Origin: Neocallimastix lanati (nom. inval.)
Taxonomy: Eukaryota; Neocallimastigomycota; Neocallimastigomycetes; Neocallimastigales; Neocallimastigaceae
Direction of reading: 5' to 3'
Assembly: GCA_016946835.1 (NCBI GenBank)
Contig: JACVTC010000051.1
Coordinates: 731,001 to 795,000 of the forward strand
Length of the DNA stretch: 64,000 nucleotides
The translations under genes were made by a program, and so were the position numbers. Below are positions 14,848 through 28,955 of this stretch, piece after piece (position 1 is the stretch's first letter; every line of letters begins with the position of its first letter). Below the pieces are notes generated by a model. That model did no database searches. It was not told the DNA's origin and was given only the letters and a program-made list of their open reading frames with translations.

Positions 14848-17800
14848 TCATATTGGACGCTAAAAAAGAGATAAAAAAAAAAAAAAAGATAAATAATTAA
14901 TATAAATAATTTAATATTAAATATATATATATATATTAAATGCTAATTGTTCCAATTTTTTCAAATAAAAATATATATATTATTGTAATAGTAATCAATT
15001 TTAAAAAATTAATCAATTAATAAATACATATATTTAATTGTATTAATTTTAACACACTCACACACACTCACAAAAAAAAAAAAATAAAATATTAATAAAA
15101 AAAAAAAAACTTACATTAACTAACGGTGAAGCAGCTGTTACACCTGTTTTTATTGATGGGGATTCTTTACGTAAAGTAATGGTATTCATAGCTGCTGAAG
15201 TAGCTGAAGTAAATTTAGCATTCATATAAGGTGATCCTTTAGCATCTTTTAATGATTTTGAAATATTTGAAAGTTGTACAAATGGTGATCTCTGCTGAGT
15301 AGGATTCATTCCTTTCATTATTTTATCATTAGATGGAGTACCTGGTTGTGGTTGACCATTTACTAAAGCAATGGCTTGAGGTTGAACCACTGTCATTGGA
15401 TTCATACCTGAAATAGCTTGAACTTGAGCTTGTTGCTGTCCCGGATTAGAGAAGATTACTTGAGAAGGTTGAACTTGATAGGCAGTAGGTTGACCCGGCT
15501 GACCAGGTATTTGAACCATTCTAACAGCTTGTGGTTGTTGTGGCATTCCAGGACCTGGTTGTTGAATAAAGGTTGGATTTCTTGTAATTTGAAAAATTTG
15601 TCCATTTGGACCAATTTGTTGTACCACTTGAGGTTGACCCTGTTGGAATTGTATTTGTTGAGGTTGTTGTACTTGAGCCATTTGCATTGGTTGTGCAACA
15701 TTAGCAGGATAAGCAATACGTTGTATTTGTTGTGGTTGTTGTTGAAGAGTAGACATTGGTATATTTTGAATGGGAATAGCACCAGCAGGAGGATGTTGTA
15801 TTACTTGTACTTGTTGAGGAATCATTTGTACTTGTTGAGTAGGTTGTTGTTGAATAATAACAGGTTGTGGTTGACCTTGAACTGGATGAGCTTGAGGTTG
15901 ATTTAAAATAACTTGTTGTCCTGGCATTCGGAAAGCTTGTATTGCTGCTTGAGGTTGTTGTTGAATAATAATAGGTTGTGATGGCGGTTGTCCAGGAGCT
16001 TGTTGAACAACAATTCTTTGACCATTAGCCGTTTGAACAGGAATACCTTGTATAGCTGTTGTTGCAAAAGTACCATTCTTTTGAATGGGTGAAATCATGG
16101 TATGAACAGCTGCACCAGGAACATTAACATTTGCCATCATTGATTTTTGTTGTTGAGCATGTTGAGCTTGTTGAGCTGCTACATTAATTTGTTGCTGAGG
16201 TTGTGCTACTGGATTAGATATAACTTTATTTATTTTATTTTGTTGTTGACTCATAGGTGAAAACATTGCTTGATTAGGTATTTGACCTTGAACAGGTAAA
16301 TTTGGAGTAGCTTGTTTTATAGATTGATTTGATTGTAAATTAGGTGTACCATTAACATTACTAGCATAAACTGAAGATTGTTGTGGTGGAGTTGGCATAG
16401 CTGTAATAGAACCTTGTATGGTTGTAATAGCTTGACCACGACTTTGTCCTTGAGTCTGTCCTTGAGCCTGTCCTTGACCTTGACCTAAAGCAATGGCTTG
16501 ACCTTGAGGAGTACCTACTTGTGCTTGAATATTTTGTTGTGGATTTGGTTGAGTTCCAGGCGATGGTAAAACTTGTTGAATTGGAATTTGTTGAACAGTA
16601 CCATTTACTACTCTTTGAGCTGGTTGAGTAGGAGTTTGATGTGGAACAGCAGCATTTACTATGGTTCCTGGATTACTATTTGCATTAGAATTATTTGCTA
16701 CAACAAAAGCAGTTTGTTGTGGTTGTTGTGGTTGTGTCTGAGGTTGTGTCTGCGGTTGTGATTGTGATTGTGATGGTGCCTGAGATTGAGTCTGAGGTTG
16801 AGTCTGAGGTTGTGATGGTTGTGGCTGAGGTTGCGCTTTTCCATTTAATATATATGGCGTACCTGGTTGTTGAACAATTTGTTGTCCTGGAATTTGTCCT
16901 TGAACTTGGACCTGTCCTGAAACTTGTGATGGTAATTGTCCAGGAAGTTGACCTGGAGTTTGAGCTGGAGTTTGTACACGTTGAACTTGAATTTGTCCAG
17001 TAGAAGGTGCTGGAGAAGCAGTTGGTATACCAACATTTTGTTGTTGCGGAATAAAATTAGTTTGATGTTGCGGAATAGTTTGTGGATTTTGTTGTACCTG
17101 TTGTACTTGTGGTACCTGTTGTATATGTTGAATTTGTTGTATTTGTTGTACTTGTTGAAAAATAGGTTGACCGATAGGTTGAGTTTGAGGATGAGGTTGT
17201 CCATTAGCCACAACAAAACGTTGTTGACCATGAGGTTGTTGTATTACTGTCCCGTTTGGCAAAGGACCAGGTCCACGTAAAGCTTGACCTTGTCCTTGAA
17301 CTATTGGTATAGCAGTACGTGTTTGAGATGCCATCATTGGTGAATATCTCATAGTTTGAGATGGAGTTGGAGGTTGAGCCATTGAAACACCCATAGATTG
17401 AACAGGAGTAGGTGGATGAGAAAGCATTTGAACTTGTACTGGTGATGCCATAGGAACCTGTGATGTAACATATGGACCTTGACTCATATTTCTTTGTATA
17501 TGAACTGCTGAGGTGGCAGCATTTCTTGGAGTTTTCGTTAAGGTAACAGTAGATCCAATAGTACCACTTGAAGTGACGGATGAAAGAACATTTCCTTGTA
17601 TTGAAGAAGAATTATTAATTGATTTATTAGTATTAGTTATAGTATTAGTATTAGTATTATTATTTAAAGTAGTATTGGTAGTAGTAGTAGTAGTATTCAT
17701 TATATTTGTAGTATTCGTAGTAGAAGCAATAGTTGAAGTAGCATTTGCAGTAGTAGTAGCAGTACTAGATTTAATTACATTAGATTTAGGGGTAGTCGCA

Positions 17801-19116
17801 ACAACACTCGAAACTGAAGATGAAACAGATCCAATGTTTGTTTTTGATTTCTGAGTAGAGGTTATTGATGAGGCATGACTATCCGTAACCATAGGCATAG
17901 AACTAGAAATAGAAGATGGAAGAGTTGAAGTGGAAACTCCAGTTGGATTAACAACTCCTGTTTTGGTAAAGGGTGAAATATTACTTATCCCGTGATATCC
18001 GCCTTCAATATTATGAACAGAGGAACTTAAAGAAGTAGATTTTGATGTTTCACTTTTATTAGATTTACTTGGAATAATAGTATTATTATTAATTTTCATA
18101 TCAGCATTAGTAGCAGTGGTATTAGATTTATTTGATATATTACTTAATTCATTAGTTGAGGAAATTGAAGTAGATGGAACCGTTGCGACAGAAGCAACAC
18201 CAGGAACAGTAGCTGATGAAGAAGTAATAGAAAAACTGGTTTGATTACCAATCAATGAAACATTAGATGGTATAAAATTATTAATAGAAGTGGGATGAGC
18301 TGTCGTTGTAGTAGTTGTATTTATTGCGGCCGTTGTAGTAGGATTAGTAGTAGTAGGATTAACGACAGTAGAAGTAGTAGTTGAACTAGTATTAGCATTA
18401 GTTGTATTAATATTATTCAAAGAATTTGATTTTGTTAAATTTGTATTAGTAGTAGTGGTTTGTGCTGTAGTTGTAGAAATCACTGCAGCAGCTGAAGTAG
18501 TAGCTGTTGTCGCTGTAGCTGCTGCCGTTACTGATGTACTAGTTGACATGGCATTCGTTATACTAATATTGGTACTACTTTGATCAAAAAGAAAATCATT
18601 ATCAATAAATTGGGATAAATCCAAATGATCCGTTTTTCCACTCTCCAATGGATTTAATTCATTTGCAGAACTAGTATTAATAGCATTTGAAGAATTTTGA
18701 TTATCGGTTGGCTGAGCTGAAATGGTATCTGTTGTAGAAATAAAGTTATTGGTATTAGCACTAAAAGTATCTTCCATATTTAGAGAAATATCATTTAAAT
18801 TACTGTAAAGTGGTAAAAATGAATCCATAGGATTGGTATTTAAATTAGCAAAGGTTGGATCTGAACCATTGGCACCCGCTGACAAATAACCTAAGTTAAA
18901 CATTTGATTATCATTGGTTAAAGAGGAATCTGAACTAAAAATATTCATTACATCATTATATACAGAATTATTATATGCCTGAGATGAAAGAATTTGATTA
19001 TTTTTATCCTTTATATCACTAGAATTAGTACCATTTGAATTGCCATTTGTATCTTTAATAATATTTAGTGGGCTACTCATAGGGGTAATAGATTCAACTG
19101 TTACTGTTTTTGTCAT
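14848..19116 (-). CDS. Gln/Pro/Ser/Thr-rich protein, probable transcription co-regulator
   Basis: Exon 1 is 19116-15115 (1,334 codons) and ends at GTTAAT|GTAAGT. A good acceptor (CTCTTTTTTAG) at 14860 gives exon 2, 14859-14848, adding only Arg-Pro-Ile and TGA, for about 1,337 residues. The start MTKTVTVESITPM is the first ATG of a long frame. Residues 1-550 are Asn/Ser/Thr-rich, with an acidic-aromatic patch LSQFIDNDFLFD near residue 170 that resembles an activation segment. Residues about 550-1270 are Gln/Pro/Val/Gly-rich with runs of VQQ, QGQ and QPQ. The last 60 residues (SPFVQLSNISKSLKDAKGSPYM onward) are ordinary in composition. I see no catalytic domain or DNA-binding fold. Mediator- or co-activator-like proteins have this make-up, but no family is assigned. 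The second exon is inferred from phase and could differ. Confidence 0.8.
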
Positions 19117-20528
19117 TTAATAACTATCTTATTTCTTCTTTTCTTTTTTATTTCCACACACTCACACACACTCTCTCCCTTTCACTTTCTACTTAATTGT
19201 TGTTTAAAATCTATTAATATTTTTTCCTCTGTTTAATTTTTAAAATACTTTTATTATTAAAAAATATTTAATATTCTTCTTTTTTTTTTTTTTTTTCTTT
19301 ATTTGAATTTATATTAATTATCCACTAATTATTGTTTTTTTTTTTTTTTTGTTTTTTTTGTTTTTTTTTTTAGAAAAATATTATAAAAAAAATAAAAATT
19401 AAAATTTATTATAATTGAATATAATGTTTTTTTAAAAAAAGTAAATAGATTTAAATTATTTATAGTATTAATATTTTTTTTAATAAAAATATAAATAAAT
19501 AATATAAGAATAAGAAGAATAAGTATAATAATAAATATTTAATATATTCAATTACTATATTGATAGTATTTTCTCCTCTTTTTTTTTTAAAAAAAAAAAA
19601 ATGAAATAATTGGTATAACAAAATTGTTTTGTTTTAATAAAAAAAATAGTTATGAACTATATAAATTCAAAATATATATATGTATTTATATATATAACTA
19701 ATTATTGATGGTATTTAGATTTAGCTATATATTATAACAACATATATTTTTAATAACATTTGATGATAAGTACTTCTTATTAATTACTCTTTTATAAAAA
19801 TATATTTATCATTACTTTTAATTATATTCCTTTCTCTAAAAATATAATATCTCCTTAGTGTTGTTTGTCTTCTCCAAATTAAAAATAATTTTTTTTCTTG
19901 TATTAATTATATTTTATATAAAAATTTTACAATAGTATAACTGTATTATTTTATATAAAAAAAAAAAAATCTATCTCAGATATTATTGTGAATATTTTAT
20001 AATTTAATCTTTATATATTTTTCTTCTGAATTGTTCGTTTTCTCTTATTTAAATGGTTGAATTCTTTAATTTTTATTTCCTTTCCTTTACCTTATTTTTT
20101 TGGGGGTTTATTATTATTAAATACAATATTTATATTTTCATTAAACATAAAATAAAATGAGAACTATTAATATTTTATACCTTTTTTTTTATATTTTTTT
20201 TTTTTTTATTTTTTATATATTATTGAATATATCAATATATATATTTATAAAAATATAAATTTAAGATTATTTAATTTACTTATTGTTTATTTTTTTTCTA
20301 TAATGGCAATTTGTTTTTCAAATGATTGACAATAAACAAATGAATATAGTTTAAGTTATTTTTTTATTATATTATGAAATACAAAGAATATTTTATATTT
20401 ACTTTAAAATAAAATTTTATATATATATATAAAAGTTATACATAAACAATCCACTTTTTTTCAAAATTAAATAAATAAAGAATACAGTTATTAATTAAAC
20501 ATTAAAAAGTATTTTCAACAAAAAATAA

Positions 20529-20582
<54 letters not shown>

Positions 20583-22544
20583 TAACAAAAAAAAAAGTTT
20601 TTAAGCAAAGAAATATTTAAAAGAATAGAAGAAAATAAGAAAAGAAAAAAAGAAAATATGAAGAAAAAATGTATATATTATGTTAAAAAAAAAATAATAA
20701 TAAAATATAAAAATTTATTATTATATTATTTTTTAAATTATTTACTTAATTTGTATCAATAATGATGAAAATAATTAAATATATTTTAAATAAATAAATA
20801 AAATAAAATAAAATAAATAAAATTAATAAGTAACTAACTAAATAGCGAAATGCTTTAATAAATAATCTTATTCAGTATTAATATATTAATAGAAATAAAT
20901 AATAATATAATTATAATTTTTAAATTTTAAATAGTAATATATTAATAAATATAATAATAAATAGTAAATGATTGAATTATAATATATATTGTTATATATT
21001 AAAATATTATTATTAATATATTATTAATTCAATAATTCTAGGATATGAAATATTATTAATTTATATTTAATTAGAATTAACAATATTTATAATAAAATAT
21101 ATGGATATTATTAATATAAATTATTTATTACAAATATATTTTTAACTATTATATGGGTTAGCAATAATTGAAAGGACCTAATATATTGCTATATATATTA
21201 AATATATTGAATAAAACTATTTATTTCTTTGTTTATGTTATATATTTTGTTTACACTACATAATATATTCAGTTCTTTTAATAAATAAATTATGTTTATA
21301 AACTAATATATTATATTTATCTTAAAATAAAATAATATATATATATTTTATTTATAAATTCTTAATTCTTAAATTTTTATTTCTTATTTTATTTTTATTA
21401 TTATTTATTATTATTATTATTTATTATTATTTTATTTATAAGGAACTAATTGAATTTTTAAAATTAAATCATTATAAATAAAATTTTCAATACTTCTTGA
21501 TAATAATAAATCAATAATTGATTGTAAAATAAATAAATTAAAAAATTAATAAATAAATGAATATAAATAAATATTTGATAATAGAATTTTACATTTATCG
21601 TAAAATAAAATAAAATAAAAAATATATATTTATATAAATTCTTAATTCCTAATTTTTATTTCTAATTTTTATTATTATTTATTATTATTATTAAATATAA
21701 TTATAATTATTATTATTATTATTTATTATTATTAATTTTATTATTATTATTATTATTAATTTTATTATTATTTTATTTACAAGGAACTAATTGAATTTTT
21801 AAAATTAAAAACATAATAAATAAAATTATCAGTATTTTTAATAATAATAAATCAATAATTGTAAAATAAATAAATTAAAAAATTAATAAATAAATAAATG
21901 AATATATAAATAGTATAAATAATAAATAATTATAATATTTAATAGTTATTTAATAATAAAATATGAATATTAAAAAATAAAAAAGTTAATAATTAAAAAA
22001 AAAAAAAATTATCATTACTATTTTAATTAATAAAATGATATTAATTTTGATTTAATTTTATAAAATTAATATAAACTATTATAATTTTATATATTAAAAA
22101 AAAAATTAAAGGAAAATAAAAAAAAAAAAAAAAAAAAAAAAAAAACACAAACAAAATAACATAAAAATATCAAAAGAATCTTATCCAAATAAAAGAAATA
22201 AAAAAAATATTAAAATAAAAGGATTTTTATTAAATTATTATGATTAAACGGTAACAAATAAAAAAATTTATAAAATAGCAATGGAATTAAACGATATTGA
22301 CTACTTAATGTATTTCATTTTTCAAAGAAAAAAATTTATATACATATATTCAATCACTTTTTTTTTCATTTTTTGACACTTAATAATTAAAAGAAAGTAA
22401 TTAATATATATATATATAAATAAGATTAAAAAAAAAAAAAGAAGAGAGCAATTATAAACGAAGTAAAAATAAGAAATAAAAGAAAAATAAAAAAATAAAT
22501 AGTAAATTAACTAAAAACAACTTATATTTTAATTATAATAAACA

Positions 22545-22582
<38 letters not shown>

Positions 22583-22590
22583 TGTTTTTT
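19117..22590. other. AT-rich spacer and 5' region of the Gln-rich gene
   Basis: Just upstream of the ATG (19140-19190) is a pyrimidine/CA-rich stretch with CACACACTCACAC and CTCTCTCCCTTTCAC, probably the 5' leader. The remainder is A/T runs without a credible gene, apart from the internal duplication listed at 21300-21960. Confidence 0.5.
21300..21960. repeat. Imperfect tandem duplication of about 340 bp
   Basis: The segment containing AAATTCTTAATTCTTAA, then (TTATTA)n, then AAGGAACTAATTGAATTTTT and a TTAAAAAATTAATAAATAAA tail occurs twice. The AAGGAACTAATTG landmark is at 21441 and 21780. The copies differ by substitutions and small indels. No coding potential. Confidence 0.65.
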
Positions 22591-22629
22591 AATTCAAAAA
22601 AAAAAAATAGAATATGTTTTTTCTTTTTT

Positions 22630-22865
22630 TTTTTTTTTTTTTTTGTTTTTTATCTTTAGAATAAGATTAACAAGAGGGGAGGACAATAGGGCCTCCAGTC
22701 CCTCCCTTAAACGTATCAAACTCTCATTAGATTCTCTACCATAACGCTTCGACGTCAATACGGATCTCTTACTAAGCAAAGCTAATATAAAAGAAATTAT
22801 CTATATACCACCTTATAAGACTTTTCAGTAATCTCTTAAAACACTATCGAGAGAGGAACGACTAC
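22630..22865 (-). other. GC-rich structured island of unknown nature
   Basis: About 230 bases with clearly higher GC than anything within several kb. On the minus strand a 49-codon open stretch runs from about 22779 (SKRSVLTSKRYGRESNESL..., then REGLEALLSSPLVNLILK). It is preceded by an acceptor-like TTTCTTTTATATTAG and followed by a long A-run (T-run at about 22620-22645). As RNA, the strand forms stems: GGGAGGGAC against GTCCTCCC around a 13-base loop, and CCG...TGACG against CGTTATGG around TCGAAG. It may be a structured non-coding RNA, a retroposed RNA with poly-A tail, or an exon remnant. I recognise no tRNA, snRNA, 5S, SRP or RNase P signature. Confidence 0.4.
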
Positions 22866-24499
22866 ACTAATTATTAAATAATAAATAATACATACTAAAT
22901 AACAAATAATAAATAATAAATATTAAATATTAAATATTAAATATTAAAACTAAATATTAAATATTAAGAAGTATTAAATATTAAACAATAAATATTAAAT
23001 ATTAAATATAATTATTTTAAATATCATACTATGAATTGATAAATTAATGGAACTTTTATCAGCAAATTACTGTCAAACAAATTAATATTCAATATATCAA
23101 TTTTAATCAATACTATTAAAATGGTCATAATAAAAAAAAAAAAAAAAAAAAGAAAAAATATTAAGAGATATATTTCTTAGTTTACCTATATGATATTATA
23201 TATATATTTATTTATTTATTTTTTACTGGAAGAATAGGAAAATAAAGCTGCTCCATGGAAAATAAATATTTTAAAGTATATATATATTCTATTAGGAATA
23301 GTGTATTGATATTTGAAAAAATTAATTTCGAGATAAAAAAAATGTATGTATATTATCCTTCTAAGAAAAGGTTGGTTGGTTTTCAAAAAAAAAAAAAAAA
23401 TTATCGCTTGTTAATAATTTCTCATATAACATTAATAAATTTAAAAACATTTACCTTTAATATAATAATGTAATAAAATACTTATTACTAGACATGTATT
23501 TAATTCTTCCCATTTCTGTTGTTTTTAATGGTTTCAATAATTAAAATTAAATAGCCTAAATAGTAAATGAAAGTGTCAAGAAAGCAAAAAAAAAAAAAAA
23601 AAAAAAAAAAAAGTTAATAATAATACTAATAAATAAAATTCAATAAAATAAAATAAACCATTTATTTTAAATCAATTATTAAAATATACTTTGATATATT
23701 TCAATAAAATATTGTTCTTAAATAGAAATAATTGAAGGTCAACTAATATATTAATAATACATTTTATAATAAATTATTCTCCAAAAAAAAAAATTATTCC
23801 ATGTATATTTAAATATTTTTAAAAATGTATGATGTATATACATATGTATGTATTAATTAATTAATTAATTAATTATTTATTTATTTATTTATTATTTATT
23901 AATTTATTTATTATTTAGTTATTATTCAGTATTTATTACTAATTTTAAAAATTAATTTATTATTATTTATTATTTATTTGTTTGTTTATTAATTTATTTA
24001 TTTATTTATGCATTTATATTTTTGTGTATTTATTTTACTTATTAATTTATGTATATAAAATACAAATCCAATTAATTAATAATAAAATTATTAAATCATA
24101 AAAAAAAAAAAAGACAACAAAATAATACATTTAATTTTTCATCTTAAAAAAAGATTTGTTGATTTTATCAATATATATTAATTTAATTTTTAAAATTAAA
24201 TTATTTATTTAATACAATTATATTTATTATTGTACAATTTACATATACTTATAAATATTTTATACATTAAATATAAATATAAATTTTACTAAATAAAATG
24301 ATAAAAAAAAAATATATTTTTATTCTTTTATAATAGGCAATGATATAATTAGGATTCAAGTCTGATAACTCTATTATGTATTCTTGATAATATTTTTTAA
24401 TATTTCATTTCCATCCATTTTATACCAATTAAATACTAAACAGGAAATATTCCATGAATAGATTCTTAATATATGTTTCATTTAACTGATCAAATAAAA

Positions 24500-24615
24500 T
24501 ATAATAAAATAAATAGTTAAAATATAAATATAAAGTACAAATTGAATAGAATAAAATAAATAGTTAAAATATGAATATAAAGAACAGATTGAATAAAATA
24601 ATATAAAATAAAATA
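24500..24615. repeat. Dispersed AT-rich motif, two tandem copies
   Basis: Two copies of a unit reading AAATAGTTAAAATATGAATA then TAAAGTACAGATTGAATAAAA (second copy GAACAGATT). Related copies are at about 4720-4770, 24725-24760 and 46880-46976. Confidence 0.6.
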
Positions 24616-25127
24616 AATACTAAAGTATTAATAAAAATAAAATAAAACAATAAAAGATAAATAAATAGTATCAATAAACAAATGGAATAAAATAAAAATA
24701 AAAAAAAAGTATAATATTAAATATAAACTAAAGAGATTGAATAAAATAAAATAAAGTTAAAAGTAATTAAAAAAAAAATTAAAATTAAAATTAAAATTAA
24801 ATTAAATTAAAATTAAATAAAAGTTAAATTAAAATAAAATTATTAATCCCATGTTAATTTAAATATATATTTTGGATTTATTTATTTAAATTTATCTAAG
24901 GACGAACACTATAAATAGAGTTTATGGATCACATGATATCATAAAATTTGTATTTCTATGATAAATTGACAAATATGGAATAATTAAATTAAGGTTTTCC
25001 AATTAAATTAGATGAAAAAATGTTTACTTTTGTAAAGGTTTTATGATAATTTTAGAAATAAAAGAATAAATAAATCATAGGAGATATCATCAGAGAGATT
25101 AGGATTTAATTGTAATTTCCCTAAGCT

Positions 25128-25166
<39 letters not shown>

Positions 25167-26524
25167 CTTTAACTATATATGATTTCTTATTTTTTATGGA
25201 TTAATTTTAAATTTTTCCATTATTAAAAAAAATCTTATATAGCATAGAATATAGGATTATTTATCTAGAAAATTTTTTTACTATTAATAAATGAAATAAA
25301 TAAAATGTAATATAGTAAAAAAAAAAAAAAAAAACGGTTTATTTTTTTATTGTAAAAAAGTATATAAAAAATAATAACTAATAACTAATGAATAATAAAT
25401 AAATAAAAAATAAAAAACAAAAAATAATAAATAATAACTAATGAATAATAAATAAATAAATAAAAAATAAAAAACAAAAAATAATAAATAATAAATAGTA
25501 AATAATAAATAATATATAATAAATAATAAATGATAAATAATAAATAATATAATAAATAGTAAATAATAAATAGTAAATAGTAAAATTCAAATAATATTTC
25601 ATTAAATTCTCTCTGTATATTATTTTAGAATTAAAATATATATCTATTTATTTTTACTAAAGTAACATAGTATGATGGATACTTCATTATTAATATTATT
25701 GATATTATTAATATTAATATATGTTTATGAAATGAGAATAATTATATGATATATATGATATATTAAATTATATATTAAAGATAGAAATAATTTAATTAGG
25801 TAAATAAAAAATAATGTGGATGGATAATAAAATAATAAGAAATTTCGAATATATATATTAACAATCAGCCTTTGAATTAATTGAAATAATTTCCTTGACT
25901 ATAATATATATAATATATATAATTGATTTTAATCATTATTAGCTATTTGATTTTAATCATTATTAGCTATTTTGTGTTTTTTTATTTTTAATTTTTATCA
26001 CTTAAAGGTACTATGTTTTGATTTTTTTTTTTTTTTGAAATATTACTATATAATTATTATTAATACTAATTACTTTTTTATTTTTATTTTTTAAAATCAT
26101 TATTAATACTAATTACTTTTTTATTTTTATTTTTCAAAATCATATTATGTAATATTTTTATATTTTGTAATTATTCATTTCAAATAAAAATATTTATGGT
26201 TAAGAGTTAATTATTAAAATTTTATTTTTTATTTGTTTAATATATATTTTAATATATATTTTATTATTATTTTATGTTTTATTTTTATTTTTGAAGAAAT
26301 TAAATTATTACTATTATTTTTTTAGATTAATGATATTTAAATTATTTTTACGATTATAATTTGAGTCCTTCTAAAGAAATCATTCATTATATATATTTGT
26401 ATTTTTCTTTTACATTAGTCTATGTCTTTATAAAAATAAAAATAATAAAAAGTAAAAATAAAAGATAATTCCTCCATATTTATTTATTTATTTATTTATC
26501 TATTTACTTATTTATTTATTTATT

Positions 26525-26905
26525 TATTTATTATTTATTATTTATTATTTATTATTTATTATTTATTATTTATTATTTATTTATTTATTATTTATTATTT
26601 ATTATTTATTATTTATTATTTATTATTTATTATTTATTATTTATTATTTATTATTTATTATTTATTATTTATTATTTATTATTTATTATTTATTATTTAT
26701 TATTTATTATTTATTATTTATTATTTATTATTTATTATTTATTATTTATTATTTATTATTTATTATTTATTATTTATTATTTATTATTTATTATTTATTA
26801 TTTATTATTTATTATTTATTATTTATTATTTATTATTTATTATTTATTATTTATTATTTATTATTTATTTATTTATTATTTATTTATTTATTATTTATTG
26901 TTTAT
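26525..26905. repeat. (TTTATTA)n heptanucleotide minisatellite
   Basis: About 50 units of a 7-base TTTATTA repeat with only a few four-base TTTA interruptions, mostly near the ends. Composition alone does not distinguish it from the surroundings, but the strict 7-base period does. Confidence 0.85.
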
Positions 26906-27810
26906 TTATTATTTAAAAATTTAATTTTAATTTAAAAATTTCTAATTATTGATTATAAACATTTAATTTATCTATATAAGTAAATATAAAAAAGCCATAA
27001 ATTAAATTTAATCTATTTTATGGCATTTATCGTGTAAAATTTATAGTTTAAAAAACGGCAATAATAATGTTTTTGTTTTTTACTTATTTATTAATTTTAT
27101 ATTTTATAATTTATTTTAATTTATTTTATATTTTATTTTATCATATATTTTACTTTAATAGGTTTATTTTATTTTATTAATTTTAATTAATTTTTCATAT
27201 ATAGTTTTAAATTTCAATTCATCAGAATGTTTGCATATTACAATTAATATATTGAAATAATACTAAATCTAATAAATAAAATAAAATTAAATAAAATAAA
27301 ACAAGATAAAAATAAAAAAAAAGTTTAAAATTATGGTCACCATAAATTACAATTAAATCATAATATATTTTAAGAATGAAGTAATATAAGGTGATCATAA
27401 ATGGATTAAGAGGGACATTAATTTTTTATTTTCAAATTTTTATTTTAGTTTTATTATTAGTTTTAGTTGTTTTTATTTTATTGAAATTTAAAATTAAATA
27501 AAGTAAAATATATTTATAATTTGTATATAAGATAGGGGTTTAATTCTAAGAACATTAATACTAAAAGAAAATAATGCAAAAGATAAAAATCAAATGAAAT
27601 AAAAAAACAAAAAATACATTTTTATGTATATAATCTATATATATTTCTTTATTTTTATTTTTTTTTTTTTTATCATTTACTATTTTTAATACTAAGAAAC
27701 CAAACTTTTTTTTTATTTTATTTTATTAAAGAAAAATATAATAAAGAAATCAATATAATATATTATAGTGATTTCATTTTTTATTTTTTTTTGTTGAATA
27801 TAATTAAGCA

Positions 27811-27848
<38 letters not shown>

Positions 27849-28319
27849 TTTTTTTTTATTTAAGTTTATTTGAGTTTATGGCGATTCTTTTCTATTTTTT
27901 TTTTTTTTTTTTTTTTTTCAATTTTCAAGTATATTGATTTATTGAATAATAGATTAATCTATATTTTAAATATTAAATATATATTATTAAATATATATTT
28001 ATATTTCAATTCAATTATCATATTGAATAATTATTAATGTGATATAATAATAATTAGTAATAATATAATAATAATATTATTATTATTAATTATAATTCAA
28101 ATTTTAATGTATATAAACTTTTTTATCGTTTGTAACATAATATTAAATAAATTGAAGTTCAGTTAATTATTATATAAATATATAAATAAATCAATAATAA
28201 CATGTTATTTTTTTTATTGAAAAAAATTTTTTTTTTATATTAATTTAATTATACTATTAATAGAAAGTATTTATTATTTTTTAATACCTTTTTAAAATTT
28301 TTTTTTAAAAAAGATTTCA

Positions 28320-28374
28320 TATATTGAATAAATAATACTAATAATAATACTAATAATAATACTAATAATAATAC

Positions 28375-28415
<41 letters not shown>
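28320..28415. repeat. (AATAATACT)n short array
   Basis: Six nonanucleotide units AATAATACT followed by an (AAT)n run. Confidence 0.8.
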
Positions 28416-28418
<3 letters not shown>

Positions 28419-28609
28419 GAATATGGTTAGCTTAATAATATTTTAAATTTAAATGTAAAGTAAAACCAATGAAGAACAAATAAAAAATAATTAATAAAAA
28501 ATATAATTAAAATAATTAGTAATAAATAATAAAAAAAGATAATTAATAAATTATTAAAAGAAATTGTTATCAATATAAAATAATGAAAATAGTTAAATGA
28601 ATACCAATA

Positions 28610-28644
<35 letters not shown>

Positions 28645-28881
28645 CGTCCAATATGGTGATTAACTCTTTTTTTTTATTCTATTAAAATTTAATTTTGATT
28701 TGATCATTTTTTAATTTACTTTTTTTTATTTCTAGAAAGATAATTTGAAAGATAATTAAAAAATAAAAAAAATTTTTTTTTTTTAAAAACAATTTTTTAA
28801 TTTAAATAAATAAATAAAATAAATATATATATTTTTTTTTTAACCAAAAAAATAAAACTAAAACTATAGAATCAACGATAA

Positions 28882-28955
28882 AAAATTTACTTCATTAATG
28901 AAGTAAATTTTATAAATTATTAACTCATATTTGATAATGGTATTAAATATGAGTT
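28882..28955. other. Perfect 30-bp palindrome plus adjacent hairpin
   Basis: Positions 28882-28911 are a perfect palindrome (half-site AAAATTTACTTCATT). Ten bases on, AACTCATATTT (28922-28932) pairs exactly with AAATATGAGTT (28945-28955) across a 12-base loop. A further 18-bp palindrome, TAGTCAATTAATTGACTA, is at 29252-29269. No gene is adjacent. Confidence 0.6.

Noticed and set aside
15418..17280. Leu/Tyr/Trp-rich plus-strand frames and Asn/Lys-rich minus frames
   Set aside because: Shadows of the Gln-rich coding frame; CAA/CAG codons give Leu on the opposite strand.
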